64,000 bases of DNA from JAFLCL01 sp964502175. GTDB lineage: Bacteria; Myxococcota_A; Polyangia; Polyangiales; Sandaracinaceae. Location of the stretch: contig CAZCVE010000005.1 of assembly GCA_964502175.1 (NCBI GenBank), forward strand, positions 1 to 64,000, read 5' to 3'. The notes under the pieces are model-generated. The model searched no databases. It was not told where the DNA came from and was given only the letters and a program-made list of their open reading frames with translations. Both the position numbers and the translations under genes were made by a program. This document shows, one piece after another, positions 42,636 through 50,936 of the stretch; position 1 is the first letter of the stretch, and each line of letters begins with the position of its first letter.

Positions 42636-43100
42636 GTGGAAGCCCGCTTGATCGTAGGCAGCGAAGCGCTCGTGGTCGGCGAGCTCGGCAACATCTGCGT
42701 CGTGGTGTGGCGCGGCGCCGTCACGCAAGAGCGCTTCGATCAACAGCGCACGGCCCTCGCCAGCGTCGTGAAGCGCCACCCCGGCACTGCCGGCTTCGTG
42801 TGCATCATCGAGGCGAGCGCGCCCCCGCCGAGCGACGCGATGCGACGCGCCTCCGCGAACATGATCCGCGAGCACCAAGGCGGCCTGAGCGGCATCGCCT
42901 GCGTGGTCGAGGGCACCGGCTTCGTCGCCGCCCTCACGCGCAGCGCGCTCTCCGCGATCGCCCTCCTCGTGGGCTCCCGCCGAGCCCCGCTGCACATCAC
43001 CGCCAACGTCGAGCAAGGCATCGAGTGGCTCGCCCCCCGCGTCAACCAACCCGACGCCGCCGCCCTCACCCGCGCCATCACCACCCTGCGCGCCTCGTAG
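42636..43100 (+). CDS. Small STAS-like or PAS-like protein
   Basis: About 154 residues from GTG at 42636; an in-frame GTG at 42621 is an alternative. Alternating beta strands and helices (NICVVVWRGAVTQERFD, GFVCIIEASAPPPS, GIACVVEGTGFVAAL) give a pattern seen in STAS-like single-domain proteins from myxobacteria. No catalytic residue is obvious. It is divergent from the secreted-protein gene, with 63 bases between starts. Confidence 0.6.
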   Translation: MEARLIVGSEALVVGELGNICVVVWRGAVTQERFDQQRTALASVVKRHPGTAGFVCIIEASAPPPSDAMRRASANMIREHQGGLSGIACVVEGTGFVAALTRSALSAIALLVGSRRAPLHITANVEQGIEWLAPRVNQPDAAALTRAITTLRAS

Positions 43101-43205
43101 CCATGAATGAGCGCGTGACGATTCACGAACCCCTGTGAATTCGTGCATGGCCCGTGTGCATCGTCGTGCACTTCCGCGCGGCGCTCATTCGCCCATCCTC
43201 AGGCG

Positions 43206-43721
43206 ATGAAACGCGCGCTCCTCGCCTCGGTCCTCTCCACAATCACCTTCGTCGGCTGCACGCAGCCGGCCTCACAACCCGGCTCCGACGCCGCGATTGA
43301 CGCGCCGAGCCTGTGCGATCCGCACGTCGGCGTCTGTCGCGCGACGCTGCGTTGGAACTCCGACGGCGAAGGTGTGCGCCTCTCGAACGGAGAGGTCCGC
43401 CCCCTCACGACTCTCTGGGACTGGGACGTCAACACCGGAGACGGGCGCTTCTACACACTCCTCGGCCGCGACCTGTGCCGCTTCGGTGAGTCGGCCAGCG
43501 GGACTGAGCACTTCGACCGCCTGGAGGACATCCCCACCGAAGAGTCGTCCTGTACGCGGGAGCGCGGCATGGCGCTCTACTTCTCGCACGACGGAGCGCC
43601 TAGCGGCGGCTCGGGCTTCCTCCTGCGGGACACAGGCGATCAGCTCTACCGTGTTCGCGTCGTCGGCAGCCACTTCGAGGGCGAGGCCCTCTTCATGGAG
43701 CTCGAGTGGTCCGCCATCTGA
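43206..43721 (+). CDS. Lipoprotein paralog 1 of 3
   Basis: 171 residues. The signal peptide ends with a lipobox (TFVGCTQ, Cys about 18) followed by SDAAIDAPSLCDPHVGVCRA, which all three paralogs share. The mature domain is beta-rich and ends in FMELEWSAI. No enzyme motif. It heads a tandem set of three genes with near-identical leaders, so surface-exposed variation after duplication is a reasonable idea. Confidence 0.8.
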   Translation: MKRALLASVLSTITFVGCTQPASQPGSDAAIDAPSLCDPHVGVCRATLRWNSDGEGVRLSNGEVRPLTTLWDWDVNTGDGRFYTLLGRDLCRFGESASGTEHFDRLEDIPTEESSCTRERGMALYFSHDGAPSGGSGFLLRDTGDQLYRVRVVGSHFEGEALFMELEWSAI

Positions 43722-43855
43722 CCCGCGGCGTGAATCGTCCATCGCCTCGGCGACTGACGACCCACCACCACGCGCCGACGCCCTGTGGATTCGCGCACGG
43801 CCCGCGTGCGTCGTCGTGGACTTCCGCACGGCGCTCATTCGCTCATCCTCGAGCG

Positions 43856-44371
43856 ATGAACCGCGCACTCCTCGTCTTCCTCCTCTCCACAATCACCTTC
43901 GTCGGCTGCACCGCGCCGTCCTCCCACCTCGCCTCGGACGCCGCCGTCGACGCGTCAGGGCCCTGCGATCCGCACGCCGGCGTCTGTCGCGCGACGCTGC
44001 GCTGGGTGGCTGAGAACAGCGACGGTGTGCGTCTCTCGGACGGAGAGGTCGGTCCTTGTGAGGCCAGGTGGGACTGCGACGTGGGCACGGCACAAGGCCG
44101 CTCCTATTCGCTCTTCGGCAGGGACGTCTGCCGGTTCGGTGAGTCGGCCGGCCACACGACGAGCTTCGACCGCCTGGAGGACATCCCCGCGGAGGAGTCG
44201 TGGTGCTCACGAGACCCGGGCAGCTCGCTCTACTGGTACCACCAGGTCCCTCGCGGCGGCGCAGGCTTCCTCGCGCGGGACGCGCGCGACCAGCGCTACC
44301 GCGTTCGCGTCGCTCAGACCCACTTCGAAGGCGAAACACTCTTCGTGGAGCTCGAGTGGTCAGCCCTCTAG
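43856..44371 (+). CDS. Lipoprotein paralog 2 of 3
   Basis: 171 residues, about the same length as paralog 1 and closely similar: same lipobox context (TFVGCTA), CDPHAGVCRATLRW, a central RDVCRFGESAGHT, and the FVELEWSAL end. Differences cluster in the middle of the mature protein, as expected for diverging copies. Confidence 0.8.
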   Translation: MNRALLVFLLSTITFVGCTAPSSHLASDAAVDASGPCDPHAGVCRATLRWVAENSDGVRLSDGEVGPCEARWDCDVGTAQGRSYSLFGRDVCRFGESAGHTTSFDRLEDIPAEESWCSRDPGSSLYWYHQVPRGGAGFLARDARDQRYRVRVAQTHFEGETLFVELEWSAL

Positions 44372-44460
44372 GCCGCGCGCCGACGCCCTGTGGATCCATG
44401 CACGGCCCGCGTGCGCCGTCGTGGACTTCCGCACGGTGCCCATTCGCTCATCCTCAGGCG

Positions 44461-44973
44461 ATGAACCGCGCACTCCTCGTCTTCCTCCTCTCCACAATCA
44501 CCATCGCCGGCTGCACCGAGCCGGCCTCGCACCTCGGCTCCGACGCCGCTGTCGATGCTCCCGGGCGCTGCGATCCTCACGCGGGTGTCTGTCGCGCGAC
44601 GCTGCGCTGCGAGCTCTACGACTGCGAGAGCCTGCGTCTCTCGGACGGAGAGGTGCGCCCTCTCGAGCCTACGTGGGACGACGACGTCTCGACCGCGAAC
44701 GGGCGGTACATGGTCCTCCACGGCCGCACGGGCCTCTGTCGCTTCGGCGGTCTCGCGAGGACGACCGAGAGGTTCACGAGCTTGGAAGACGTGCCGGCGG
44801 ACGCGTGCTCGTGGGACGACGACGCCAACGTGCTCTGCGGCCCCGGCTACGACTGCACCGGCGCAGGCGTCCTCGTACGCGACGCCACCGGGCAGCTCCA
44901 TCGCCTACGCATCGTGGAGCACCGCGCGGAGGACGACACCGACATGTTCGACCTCGAGTGGTCAGCGATCTAG
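44461..44973 (+). CDS. Lipoprotein paralog 3 of 3
   Basis: 170 residues with the same signal peptide and lipobox (TIAGCTE). The mature part has extra cysteines (RCELYDCESLRL, ACSWDDDANVLCGPGYDCTG) and is the most diverged copy. The end FDLEWSAI is retained. It is the last backbone gene before the tRNA remnant. Confidence 0.8.
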   Translation: MNRALLVFLLSTITIAGCTEPASHLGSDAAVDAPGRCDPHAGVCRATLRCELYDCESLRLSDGEVRPLEPTWDDDVSTANGRYMVLHGRTGLCRFGGLARTTERFTSLEDVPADACSWDDDANVLCGPGYDCTGAGVLVRDATGQLHRLRIVEHRAEDDTDMFDLEWSAI

Positions 44974-45109
44974 TTCCGTGCTGGTGGTCAGCTCGAACAC
45001 GCACTCGCGAGCCATCAGCCGCGCGTCATCGCGTCCCGTCCGTCCGGCGTGCCTGCCGTTGCGCGCGGTCGCCACGACAGTGAGGTCGTATCCCCCGACT
45101 TCGCATCTG

Positions 45110-45167
45110 ACTAGCCGAGGAGGGACTCGAACCCTCAAACCCTTTCGGATAGCGGATTTTGAACCGC
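45110..45167 (-). other. tRNA-Leu(CAA)-like 3' half, probable attachment-site remnant
   Basis: Read on the minus strand: an anticodon loop TTCAAAA with anticodon CAA, the anticodon stem half TCCGC, a long variable arm with CC-GAAA-GG, a T-arm GAGGG-TTCGAGT-CCCTC, and an acceptor end CTCGGCT. The 5' half (D-arm, 5' acceptor) is absent; sequence diverges just upstream of the anticodon loop. Its 3' end faces the backbone on the left and the accessory genes lie to the right, as expected if an element integrated in a tRNA gene and left a 3' fragment here. Confidence 0.65.
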
Positions 45168-45410
45168 GGCAACGCGTCGCGACCAGCATCGAACCCGCAA
45201 GAACACGGGGGAATCTCGCGACAAGATGGGACGGATCAAGACGCCTGGGACCATTTCAGGGCCGCTTGGGACCAGTTCGGTGCGACTCCGAGGGCTCGCA
45301 TGATCGCCGTGCTGAGCGCTGCGATGGCGGAGGCGGCGAAGGCTGGGGACATGACCGCCGTTGCCGTCGCCGCTGACGCGATCGCGCGCCTCTCGGGTCC
45401 GTCTACATAG
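45159..45410 (+). CDS. Small helical protein (weak call)
   Basis: Up to 83 residues, beginning with TTG inside the tRNA remnant; the real start is probably further in. The C-terminal part DAWDHFRAAWDQF followed by an Ala-rich helical segment ending in IARLSGPST looks more protein-like than the other frames. No match recognised. It may be a cargo gene at the edge of the element. Confidence 0.35.
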   Translation: MNRGNASRPASNPQEHGGISRQDGTDQDAWDHFRAAWDQFGATPRARMIAVLSAAMAEAAKAGDMTAVAVAADAIARLSGPST

Positions 45411-45694
45411 CCCGACGACGGGGCCGGTCGATTGTGCGATCAGCCCCGAGCGTTGCGAGCTTCGTAGGAGCCAGTGGCCATCATGCCAAGGCATGCCTGA
45501 CGGTGACGGCTTCGCGCCGGGTCACCTGACGAGCGAGCGGAACTTGGCAGGGCAGAACGTTCGTCCCGGGCAGGCTCGTGGCGGGGCATCGACCGGAGAA
45601 TCGAAGCCGCTTCGCGAGGATCGGGCTGACTGGATCCGCGTGCGCCTCGGGCGGAGGCCGACGGTGAGAGCTGGGCGTAAAGCACCTGGCGTCA
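45411..45694. other. Intergenic region, no feature seen
   Basis: No supported gene, repeat or terminator was seen between the small edge gene and the J-domain gene. Confidence 0.5.
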
Positions 45695-46228
45695 TCAAGC
45701 GACCTCCCGTCGAGGATCACCGAGAGGCGCCACTACCAGTCCTTGGGCTCCGCGTGCGGGATGCCGCGCAGTGAGGTAGGCGTCCGTCAGCCCCAGGAGC
45801 GCAGTGAACAGGGCCCAGCCGGGCGACTTCGCCGTCTCGACCCGAGGCATCCATACCTTCTCCAGCCTCTCCTGCGCTCGCTCCCAAGCTGCGGGGGTGG
45901 GTGGCGATGGACTACCCTCCGGCGGTTGATACGCATGCGCGTGGGCGCGAGCGCTGGCATCGTCAGCCCGTGCGCGCCCTCCGCGAGAGGATTCATTCGT
46001 CGCGCGTGCGGCGTCGTACCGCGACCGGAGCGCCGGATCGCGAAGAACGCGCCCCGCGGCGTTAATCTGGACAAGTAGATCGGTCGACTCACGATCGGTA
46101 CCGCCCTTCCGATCGGGATGCGCGCGACTGACTGCGCGCCTGAACGCTTTCGTGATCTCTCCCGCTGTGGCCGACGTCGGCACCCGCAGCACGGCGTAGT
46201 AATCTAAGTGGACATCGAAATTGGCCAT
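45695..46228 (-). CDS. J-domain (DnaJ-like) protein
   Basis: 177 residues from ATG. The J-domain covers residues about 4-70: YYAVLRVPTSATAGEITKAF, the HPD motif at AHPDRKGG, and RVLRDPALRSRYDAARA. The remainder is a linker with His/Ala/Pro and a short C-terminal helical segment. J-domain proteins stimulate Hsp70 ATPase. It is the third gene of an operon with a zinc-ribbon membrane protein and a membrane-anchored HTH protein; a specific client or defence role is unknown. Confidence 0.85.
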   Translation of the reverse strand: MANFDVHLDYYAVLRVPTSATAGEITKAFRRAVSRAHPDRKGGTDRESTDLLVQINAAGRVLRDPALRSRYDAARATNESSRGGRARADDASARAHAHAYQPPEGSPSPPTPAAWERAQERLEKVWMPRVETAKSPGWALFTALLGLTDAYLTARHPARGAQGLVVAPLGDPRREVA

Positions 46229-46251
46229 GGCCTTTCCCTTCGCCGTCACGA

Positions 46252-46524
46252 TCAGCCCCGGGGTCGCGAGGGAGCGGTGAGCGGTCGTGCGCATCGGCCG
46301 CAAACGAATCGCTGTGCCTCGGCCGTTGCCGCGTGCGCGATGGCGCCGACGATCAGACCGGTCAGGGCGCCCGCAAGGCCCCCGTTCCGCCCGCCGCCCG
46401 CGCGACCGATCACCCCACCGGTCGCCGCTCCGATGAGCGGGGCGACGAGAGCCGACACCCCCTCGCTCACGGCGACCTCCACGACCGCGTGACATGCCGC
46501 GCACCACGTGGTTCTTGTGTTCAT
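46252..46524 (-). CDS. Small zinc-ribbon protein with glycine-zipper segment
   Basis: 90 residues. CAAC near the N-terminus and CGRC near the C-terminus form a zinc ribbon. Between them lies a Gly/Ala-rich hydrophobic segment (about 25-65) with GxxxG spacing, as in glycine-zipper membrane proteins. The start overlaps the stop of the HTH gene (ATGA), so they are coupled. Function is unknown. Confidence 0.75.
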   Translation of the reverse strand: MNTRTTWCAACHAVVEVAVSEGVSALVAPLIGAATGGVIGRAGGGRNGGLAGALTGLIVGAIAHAATAEAQRFVCGRCARPLTAPSRPRG

Positions 46525-47273
46525 CTTGACCCTCCTCGTTGTTGTTCAGGTTCTGCTGGCGCACGCGGCTTGGTCCTCGACCTGGTCGCGTCCGGTTCGG
46601 TAGGCGCCTCACGTGCCTCCGCGCCGAGGTAGTTCGCGACTGAGACAGCGGCGGCGACACCGGCGAGGATCGCCGCCACGCGTGACGTCACCTTGTTCCC
46701 CTCGACGGCGGACCCGAGCTCACGAAGTTGCGTTTGGAGCAAGGCGACGTCGCTCACCGCCTTCTCGAGCGCGTCGCGGTACCGCTGTGCGTTCTGGGCA
46801 TGAAGCTCGGCGTCGCGCACCGCGCGATCACGCTCTGCCTCCAACGACTTCGCGCTTCGCTCCGCGTCCTCCCGCTTGTTGCGCTCGGCACGCCACAGTT
46901 CAGCCGCGCGAGCGGCGTCTTCCCGGGCCTCGATCAATCGAATCGAGAGGTCGCTTGCCTTCTGCTCGAACGCGATCACCTGTCGCACGGCGCTCTGATA
47001 GTCCGCGCGCGACACGAGGTTCTGTGCCTCTGCGACGCGGTCGGCCGCATCGGTGCCAGCCACGAGCTGCGGCAGTCCGACACCGAGCACCTCAGCGATC
47101 TCCTGCAGTGTTTCCGGCGTCGGATGCCGGTCACCGTTCAAGACGCGCGTGATCGTCGAGCGTGCCACGCCGACTTTCGTGGCGAGCCACGATGCGCTCT
47201 TCCCGAGCTGTGTGAGCTGGGACTGGAGACGCTCCCCGATCGGGGTGAGGTGCTCGCTCGGCTGCGTCATCAT
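46521..47273 (-). CDS. XRE-family HTH protein with coiled coil and membrane anchor
   Basis: 250 residues. The N-terminal HTH is seen in GKSASWLATKVGVARSTITR and the following NGDRHPTPETLQEIAEVLGV. Residues about 85-190 form a long charged coiled coil, and a hydrophobic segment (about 198-218) could be a membrane anchor, followed by a Pro/Arg tail. It reads away from the helicase operon across a region with palindromes, so it probably regulates both directions. It heads the operon with the zinc-ribbon and J-domain genes. Confidence 0.85.
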   Translation of the reverse strand: MMTQPSEHLTPIGERLQSQLTQLGKSASWLATKVGVARSTITRVLNGDRHPTPETLQEIAEVLGVGLPQLVAGTDAADRVAEAQNLVSRADYQSAVRQVIAFEQKASDLSIRLIEAREDAARAAELWRAERNKREDAERSAKSLEAERDRAVRDAELHAQNAQRYRDALEKAVSDVALLQTQLRELGSAVEGNKVTSRVAAILAGVAAAVSVANYLGAEAREAPTEPDATRSRTKPRAPAEPEQQRGGSR

Positions 47274-47293
47274 GGGTCAGGATACGGTCCGCA

Positions 47294-47344
47294 GGCAACG
47301 CTGCAAGGTCGGCTGCGTTGCCAGCGCTGTTGCCAGTGGCAACA
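47294..47344. promoter_or_regulatory. Putative operators in divergent promoter region
   Basis: TGTTGCCAGTGGCAACA at 47328-47344 is a perfect 17-bp palindrome. GGCAACGC at 47294-47301 and GCGTTGCC at 47315-47322 form a second inverted pair with the same GGCAAC/GTTGCC half-site. These sites lie between the XRE gene and the helicase operon, so the XRE protein is the likely ligand. Confidence 0.75.
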
Positions 47345-47395
47345 GTGTGCCGTGACGCGTCAGCACCCCGCCCTGTCCGCGATCGAGAACCCGAC

Positions 47396-47423
47396 TTGAC
47401 ACTGTTGTCTATGGTTGTGTACT
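47396..47423 (+). promoter_or_regulatory. Probable promoter of the helicase operon
   Basis: TTGACA at 47396-47401 is a perfect -35, with TGTACT at 47418-47423 as a 4-of-6 -10 after a 16-base spacer. The ATG at 47434 lies 10 bases after it, so the transcript would have almost no leader. Confidence 0.55.
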
Positions 47424-47433
47424 GTTGGCCGAC

Positions 47434-49515
47434 ATGAACGAGATCGACCAGACGCAGTACTTCACGGTGCACGAGGCAGCCGCGCGGATCGGCGTCTCGA
47501 TCCGCACGCTCCATCGATGGGACCGGGAAGGCAAGCTCCAACCGGTCCGCAATCCGGCGAACGGCTACCGCCTCTATCGCGCTGCCGACCTCGAACCCTT
47601 CCGGCCGACGTATGCGCGCGCCGTGAGCGAGGCCCCACCGAGCTTCTTCCTCACGACGCCCGCGAACATCGCGAAGAACACGAAGCTCCGCGACCCGCAA
47701 CGTGCTGGCCACCGGGCCGTGCTCGAGCACTTCGCGAACTCGAGCGAGCCCGCGACGCTCCAGATTCCCGTCGGATGCGGCAAGACCGGCGTGATCGCGA
47801 CCCTGCCGTTCGGCCTCTGTCGCGGGCGCGTTCTCGTGATCGCGCCGAACCTGACGATCCGAACAGGCATCACCGAAGCGCTCGACCTTGCGAGCCGCAA
47901 GAACTTCTGGCGCAAGGCCGAGGTGCTCACCGACTTCTCGCAGGGGCCGTACACGGCCGTCCTCGATGGCGCGAACGCGAACGTGCACGACTGCATCGAG
48001 AGCCACTTCGTGGTCACGAACATCCAGCAGCTGGCGAGCTCCGCGGACCGATGGCTGCCGCAGTTTCCTCCGAACTTCTTCGACCTGATCTTGATCGACG
48101 AGGGCCACCACAACGCGGCTCCAAGCTGGCGCAGGGTTTTCGAGCGCTTCCCCGATGCGCGCGTCGTCAGCCTCACGGCGACGCCGTTCCGCGCGGACGG
48201 CAAGCCCGTCGAGGGGAAGATCGTCTACTCGTACCCGTTCACGCAGGCGATGATGAAGGGGTACATCAAGGACATCGTCGCCTACAACGCAGCCCCCGCC
48301 GAGCTGACGTTCACGTACCGCGGCGAGACGCGCACGCACACACTCGAGGAGGTGCTCGCGCTCCGCGAGGAGCAGTGGTTCCGCAAGGGCGTGGCGCTGT
48401 CGCCGGAGTGCAACGGCGCGATCGTCGACAAGAGCCTACAGAAACTCCAGGAGCTGCGCAGCGAGACGGGTCACCCGCACCAGCTGATCGCGGTCGCCTG
48501 CTCGGTGGATCACGCGCGGCAGGTTCGGTCGCTCTACCAGGAGCGCGGGATGCGGGCGCGCGAGATCTACGGCGAGATGGATGATGACGATCGCGACCAG
48601 GTACTTGAGCTGCTGCGACAAGGTCGGCTCGACTGCATCGTGCAGGTGCAGATGCTCGGTGAGGGGTTCGACCATCCGAATCTCAGCGTCGGAGCGATCT
48701 TCCGGCCCTTCCGCAGCCTCTCGCCGTACATCCAGTTCGTCGGCCGGATCATGCGCGTAGTCGAGGAGGGCCAGCCTGGCCACGCGAACAACCGCGGCTA
48801 CGTCGTCTCCCACGTCGGCCTGAACAACGAGGAGCACTGGAGCGACTTCCGCGAGTTCGACCTGGCCGACCAGGAGACCGTGCAGCGCTGGTTGCGCGAG
48901 ATGGCCGCGGACGCTTCGGGTGACGGATCGGAGGACGGCGGCACCGGCGAGGGGGGCGGACGCCCACGCCGCTTCGATGAGATTCCGGCGGTCGCCGGAG
49001 AGATCATCAGCCATTTCCTCCGCGATGAGTTCCTCGATCCCGACGACGATCGCGTGATCGAGAAGATCCTTGGCGCCGAGGTTGTCGCCGGGCTCACGAT
49101 GCGCGATTTCGTGGGCGCTGAGAAGGTGCGGGAGATTCTGCGTCAGAAGTTCAGCCACGGGCGCAAGGAAGAGCCGCCCGCGCCGCCCGCGCCCGTGACG
49201 CCGCAGCGCGCGCGGCAGAAGAACCGAACGCGACTGGACGAACGGCTCGGATCGGTCGGGGCGCGGCTTCTTCGGGATCTGGACCTCGGTCGCGCGGGCC
49301 GCGAGCTCGCGCGCGCCGAGGACAAGAGCGGGCGGATGAGCAACGTGCGGGTGATCACGGCGCTCCTGAACCAGGCCATCAACGACCACATCGGCCGCGA
49401 GTCGGGCACGCGCTCCGAGTGGTCGCGCGACGAGACCGAACGCGCATTCCAGCAGCTCGACCATGTCGCCGACGCGCTCCGCGATCGGCTTCGCCCGAAG
49501 CTGAAGGGGAAATGA
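47434..49515 (+). CDS. MerR-like HTH fused to SF2 helicase
   Basis: 693 residues. Residues about 9-58 are a MerR/excisionase-like helix-turn-helix (FTVHEAAARIGVSIRTLHRW, then GKLQPV and YRLYRAADL). The helicase part has Walker A VGCGKTG at 113-119, motif II IDEGHH at 221-226, motif III LTATPFR and motif VI QFVGRIMR, with MLGEGFDHP before it. A C-terminal helical domain of about 200 residues follows. Fusion of a DNA-binding HTH with a restriction-type helicase is unusual. It is followed 4 bases later by a small zinc protein and then an HNH protein, so it is likely the motor of a three-gene system. Confidence 0.88.
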   Translation: MNEIDQTQYFTVHEAAARIGVSIRTLHRWDREGKLQPVRNPANGYRLYRAADLEPFRPTYARAVSEAPPSFFLTTPANIAKNTKLRDPQRAGHRAVLEHFANSSEPATLQIPVGCGKTGVIATLPFGLCRGRVLVIAPNLTIRTGITEALDLASRKNFWRKAEVLTDFSQGPYTAVLDGANANVHDCIESHFVVTNIQQLASSADRWLPQFPPNFFDLILIDEGHHNAAPSWRRVFERFPDARVVSLTATPFRADGKPVEGKIVYSYPFTQAMMKGYIKDIVAYNAAPAELTFTYRGETRTHTLEEVLALREEQWFRKGVALSPECNGAIVDKSLQKLQELRSETGHPHQLIAVACSVDHARQVRSLYQERGMRAREIYGEMDDDDRDQVLELLRQGRLDCIVQVQMLGEGFDHPNLSVGAIFRPFRSLSPYIQFVGRIMRVVEEGQPGHANNRGYVVSHVGLNNEEHWSDFREFDLADQETVQRWLREMAADASGDGSEDGGTGEGGGRPRRFDEIPAVAGEIISHFLRDEFLDPDDDRVIEKILGAEVVAGLTMRDFVGAEKVREILRQKFSHGRKEEPPAPPAPVTPQRARQKNRTRLDERLGSVGARLLRDLDLGRAGRELARAEDKSGRMSNVRVITALLNQAINDHIGRESGTRSEWSRDETERAFQQLDHVADALRDRLRPKLKGK

Positions 49516-49519
49516 TCTT

Positions 49520-49750
49520 ATGCCCCAGATTCGATCCCTGCTCAAGGACGCGACGGTGGAAGTTGCCGAGCGCAAGCGCACCTGCCATCGCAACCGCAAC
49601 GGCCATTCCATCGTGAAGGGCACCGCGTGCCTCGTCATCGTCGACGAGATGGGCGGCAAGAAGAACTACTGCGTCGCGTGCGCCGCCGACATCCTCTCGA
49701 AGGTCGAGTCCGACCTGCGCGACCTGCGGGCCGCCCTCGTTACCGGGTAG
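49520..49750 (+). CDS. Small zinc-binding protein
   Basis: 76 residues with TCHRNRNGH near residue 22 and YCVAC near residue 51, giving one zinc site. The middle has an extended beta segment. It begins 4 bases after the helicase stop and ends 4 bases before the HNH gene, so it belongs to the operon; it may bridge the two larger proteins. Confidence 0.75.
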   Translation: MPQIRSLLKDATVEVAERKRTCHRNRNGHSIVKGTACLVIVDEMGGKKNYCVACAADILSKVESDLRDLRAALVTG

Positions 49751-49754
49751 CGCC

Positions 49755-50936
49755 ATGCCCGAGAAACGGAAGCGTCCGAGCCGGAGCACCACTTCGGCGC
49801 GCGACGAGTTCAGCTTCGAGGTGAAGATGGCGCTCGCGCATCGCGCGGCCCTGCTCTGCGGCAACCCGACCTGCCGCAAGTTGACGCAGGGGCCCTCGCG
49901 CGATCGCGTCGACAAGCGCACGAACGCCGGGTGCGCCGCGCACATCTGCGGCGCCGCGCGCCGCGGACCTCGCTACGACAAGACGCAGTCGGCGGCCGAA
50001 CGAAAGTCGGCGGCGAACGGGATCTGGCTTTGCCGAAACTGCGGTGAGATCGTCGACGACGACGAGACGACGTATCCCGCGACGCTCCTTCGCGTCTGGA
50101 AGGCGATGGCCGAGGCGTTTGCGGAGCGGAATCTCGGTGCGCCCCCGAGCGCATGGGAGGGCGCGCCCGCGCGCCCTATGCCGCGGGTTACCTGGGCGGA
50201 CGGACTCACGGTACTGACGATGCGACCGGCGCGGGTGGCATCTGCTCTCGACGAAGTCGAAGTGAACGACAGGCGTTTCGATGAAGAGGCCATCGCGGCG
50301 CTCTCGGAGGCCGACGCCACGAAGGCACGGCATTACAATGACGCGCTCGACGAGTGGCAGGCGCAGACGAATGCCGCTCGCGCCCGCGCCCGTGTGTGCG
50401 ACTTGTTTGATCAAGGAGTGCTCGCCAAAATCGTCCTTCATAACGACGGGCGCGCGCCGCTCGTCGAGCCGCGGTGCATCCTGCGCTTTCCGGCAGAGCT
50501 CGTCGTCGCGGACGAGGCGGCGCGGCCCGAGCGTCTCCCGTTCCCCGCCCTTCCGCGACGGCCGTCCATCGGACCGCCGCGACCGCCTCAGCCGTTCGAC
50601 TTCTTCAGCCAGACGTGGGGAGCCACGTTCGCAGTCCCTGCCGCGCTGACATTCCCGTCGCTCAGCATCCCTCGCGTGAGCGACGGGCTATACCGCGACG
50701 ACGACACGTTTCGGGCGCACATGCGGTCCCTTACCCACAACATGCGCTACGCGTTTGAAGATGGGGTCAGAGTCGCGGCTCCTCTCACGCCCGGCGTCCT
50801 CCGTGTCGACGTCGCCGTGCACGCGCACAACATGCCCGAGGCGTGGGAGGGGGAGCTGACGATCGAGATCCGACCCGAACAAGAGCTAGAGCAACAAGAA
50901 GACGGCCCGGCCGCCTATCGGAAGCCGAGCCAGTAG
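49755..50936 (+). CDS. HNH endonuclease-like protein
   Basis: 393 residues. The HNH-like unit lies at about 30-120: CGNPTC, then AAHICGAARRGPRYD with the His, then NGIWLCRNCGEIVDDDE with a Cys pair, and LLRVWKAMAE. This is an HNH/zinc module common in restriction and defence proteins. Residues about 150-393 form a beta-rich domain without recognised motif, possibly a sensor or second effector. Third gene of the helicase operon. It probably cuts DNA, with the helicase giving target selection; this is inference. Confidence 0.82.
   Translation: MPEKRKRPSRSTTSARDEFSFEVKMALAHRAALLCGNPTCRKLTQGPSRDRVDKRTNAGCAAHICGAARRGPRYDKTQSAAERKSAANGIWLCRNCGEIVDDDETTYPATLLRVWKAMAEAFAERNLGAPPSAWEGAPARPMPRVTWADGLTVLTMRPARVASALDEVEVNDRRFDEEAIAALSEADATKARHYNDALDEWQAQTNAARARARVCDLFDQGVLAKIVLHNDGRAPLVEPRCILRFPAELVVADEAARPERLPFPALPRRPSIGPPRPPQPFDFFSQTWGATFAVPAALTFPSLSIPRVSDGLYRDDDTFRAHMRSLTHNMRYAFEDGVRVAAPLTPGVLRVDVAVHAHNMPEAWEGELTIEIRPEQELEQQEDGPAAYRKPSQ

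Larger units (their letters stand above)
43138..44460. repeat. Repeated ~68-bp leader before three paralogous lipoprotein genes
   Basis: A segment including ACTTCCGCxCGGxGCxCATT and CATCCTC(A/G)(A/G)GCGATGAA lies directly before each start codon, at about 43138-43205, 43788-43855 and 44393-44460. The similarity between the three exceeds what their coding regions need. It marks the unit of the tandem duplication and likely carries the promoter and ribosome binding site. Confidence 0.8.

Noticed and set aside
45110..45200. Intact tRNA-Leu gene
   Set aside because: The D-arm and 5' acceptor strand are missing, and the anticodon stem is not fully paired.
48436..49659. A 407-residue minus-strand frame opposite the helicase
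   Set aside because: It is the antisense shadow of a gene with clear helicase motifs, with no recognisable domain.
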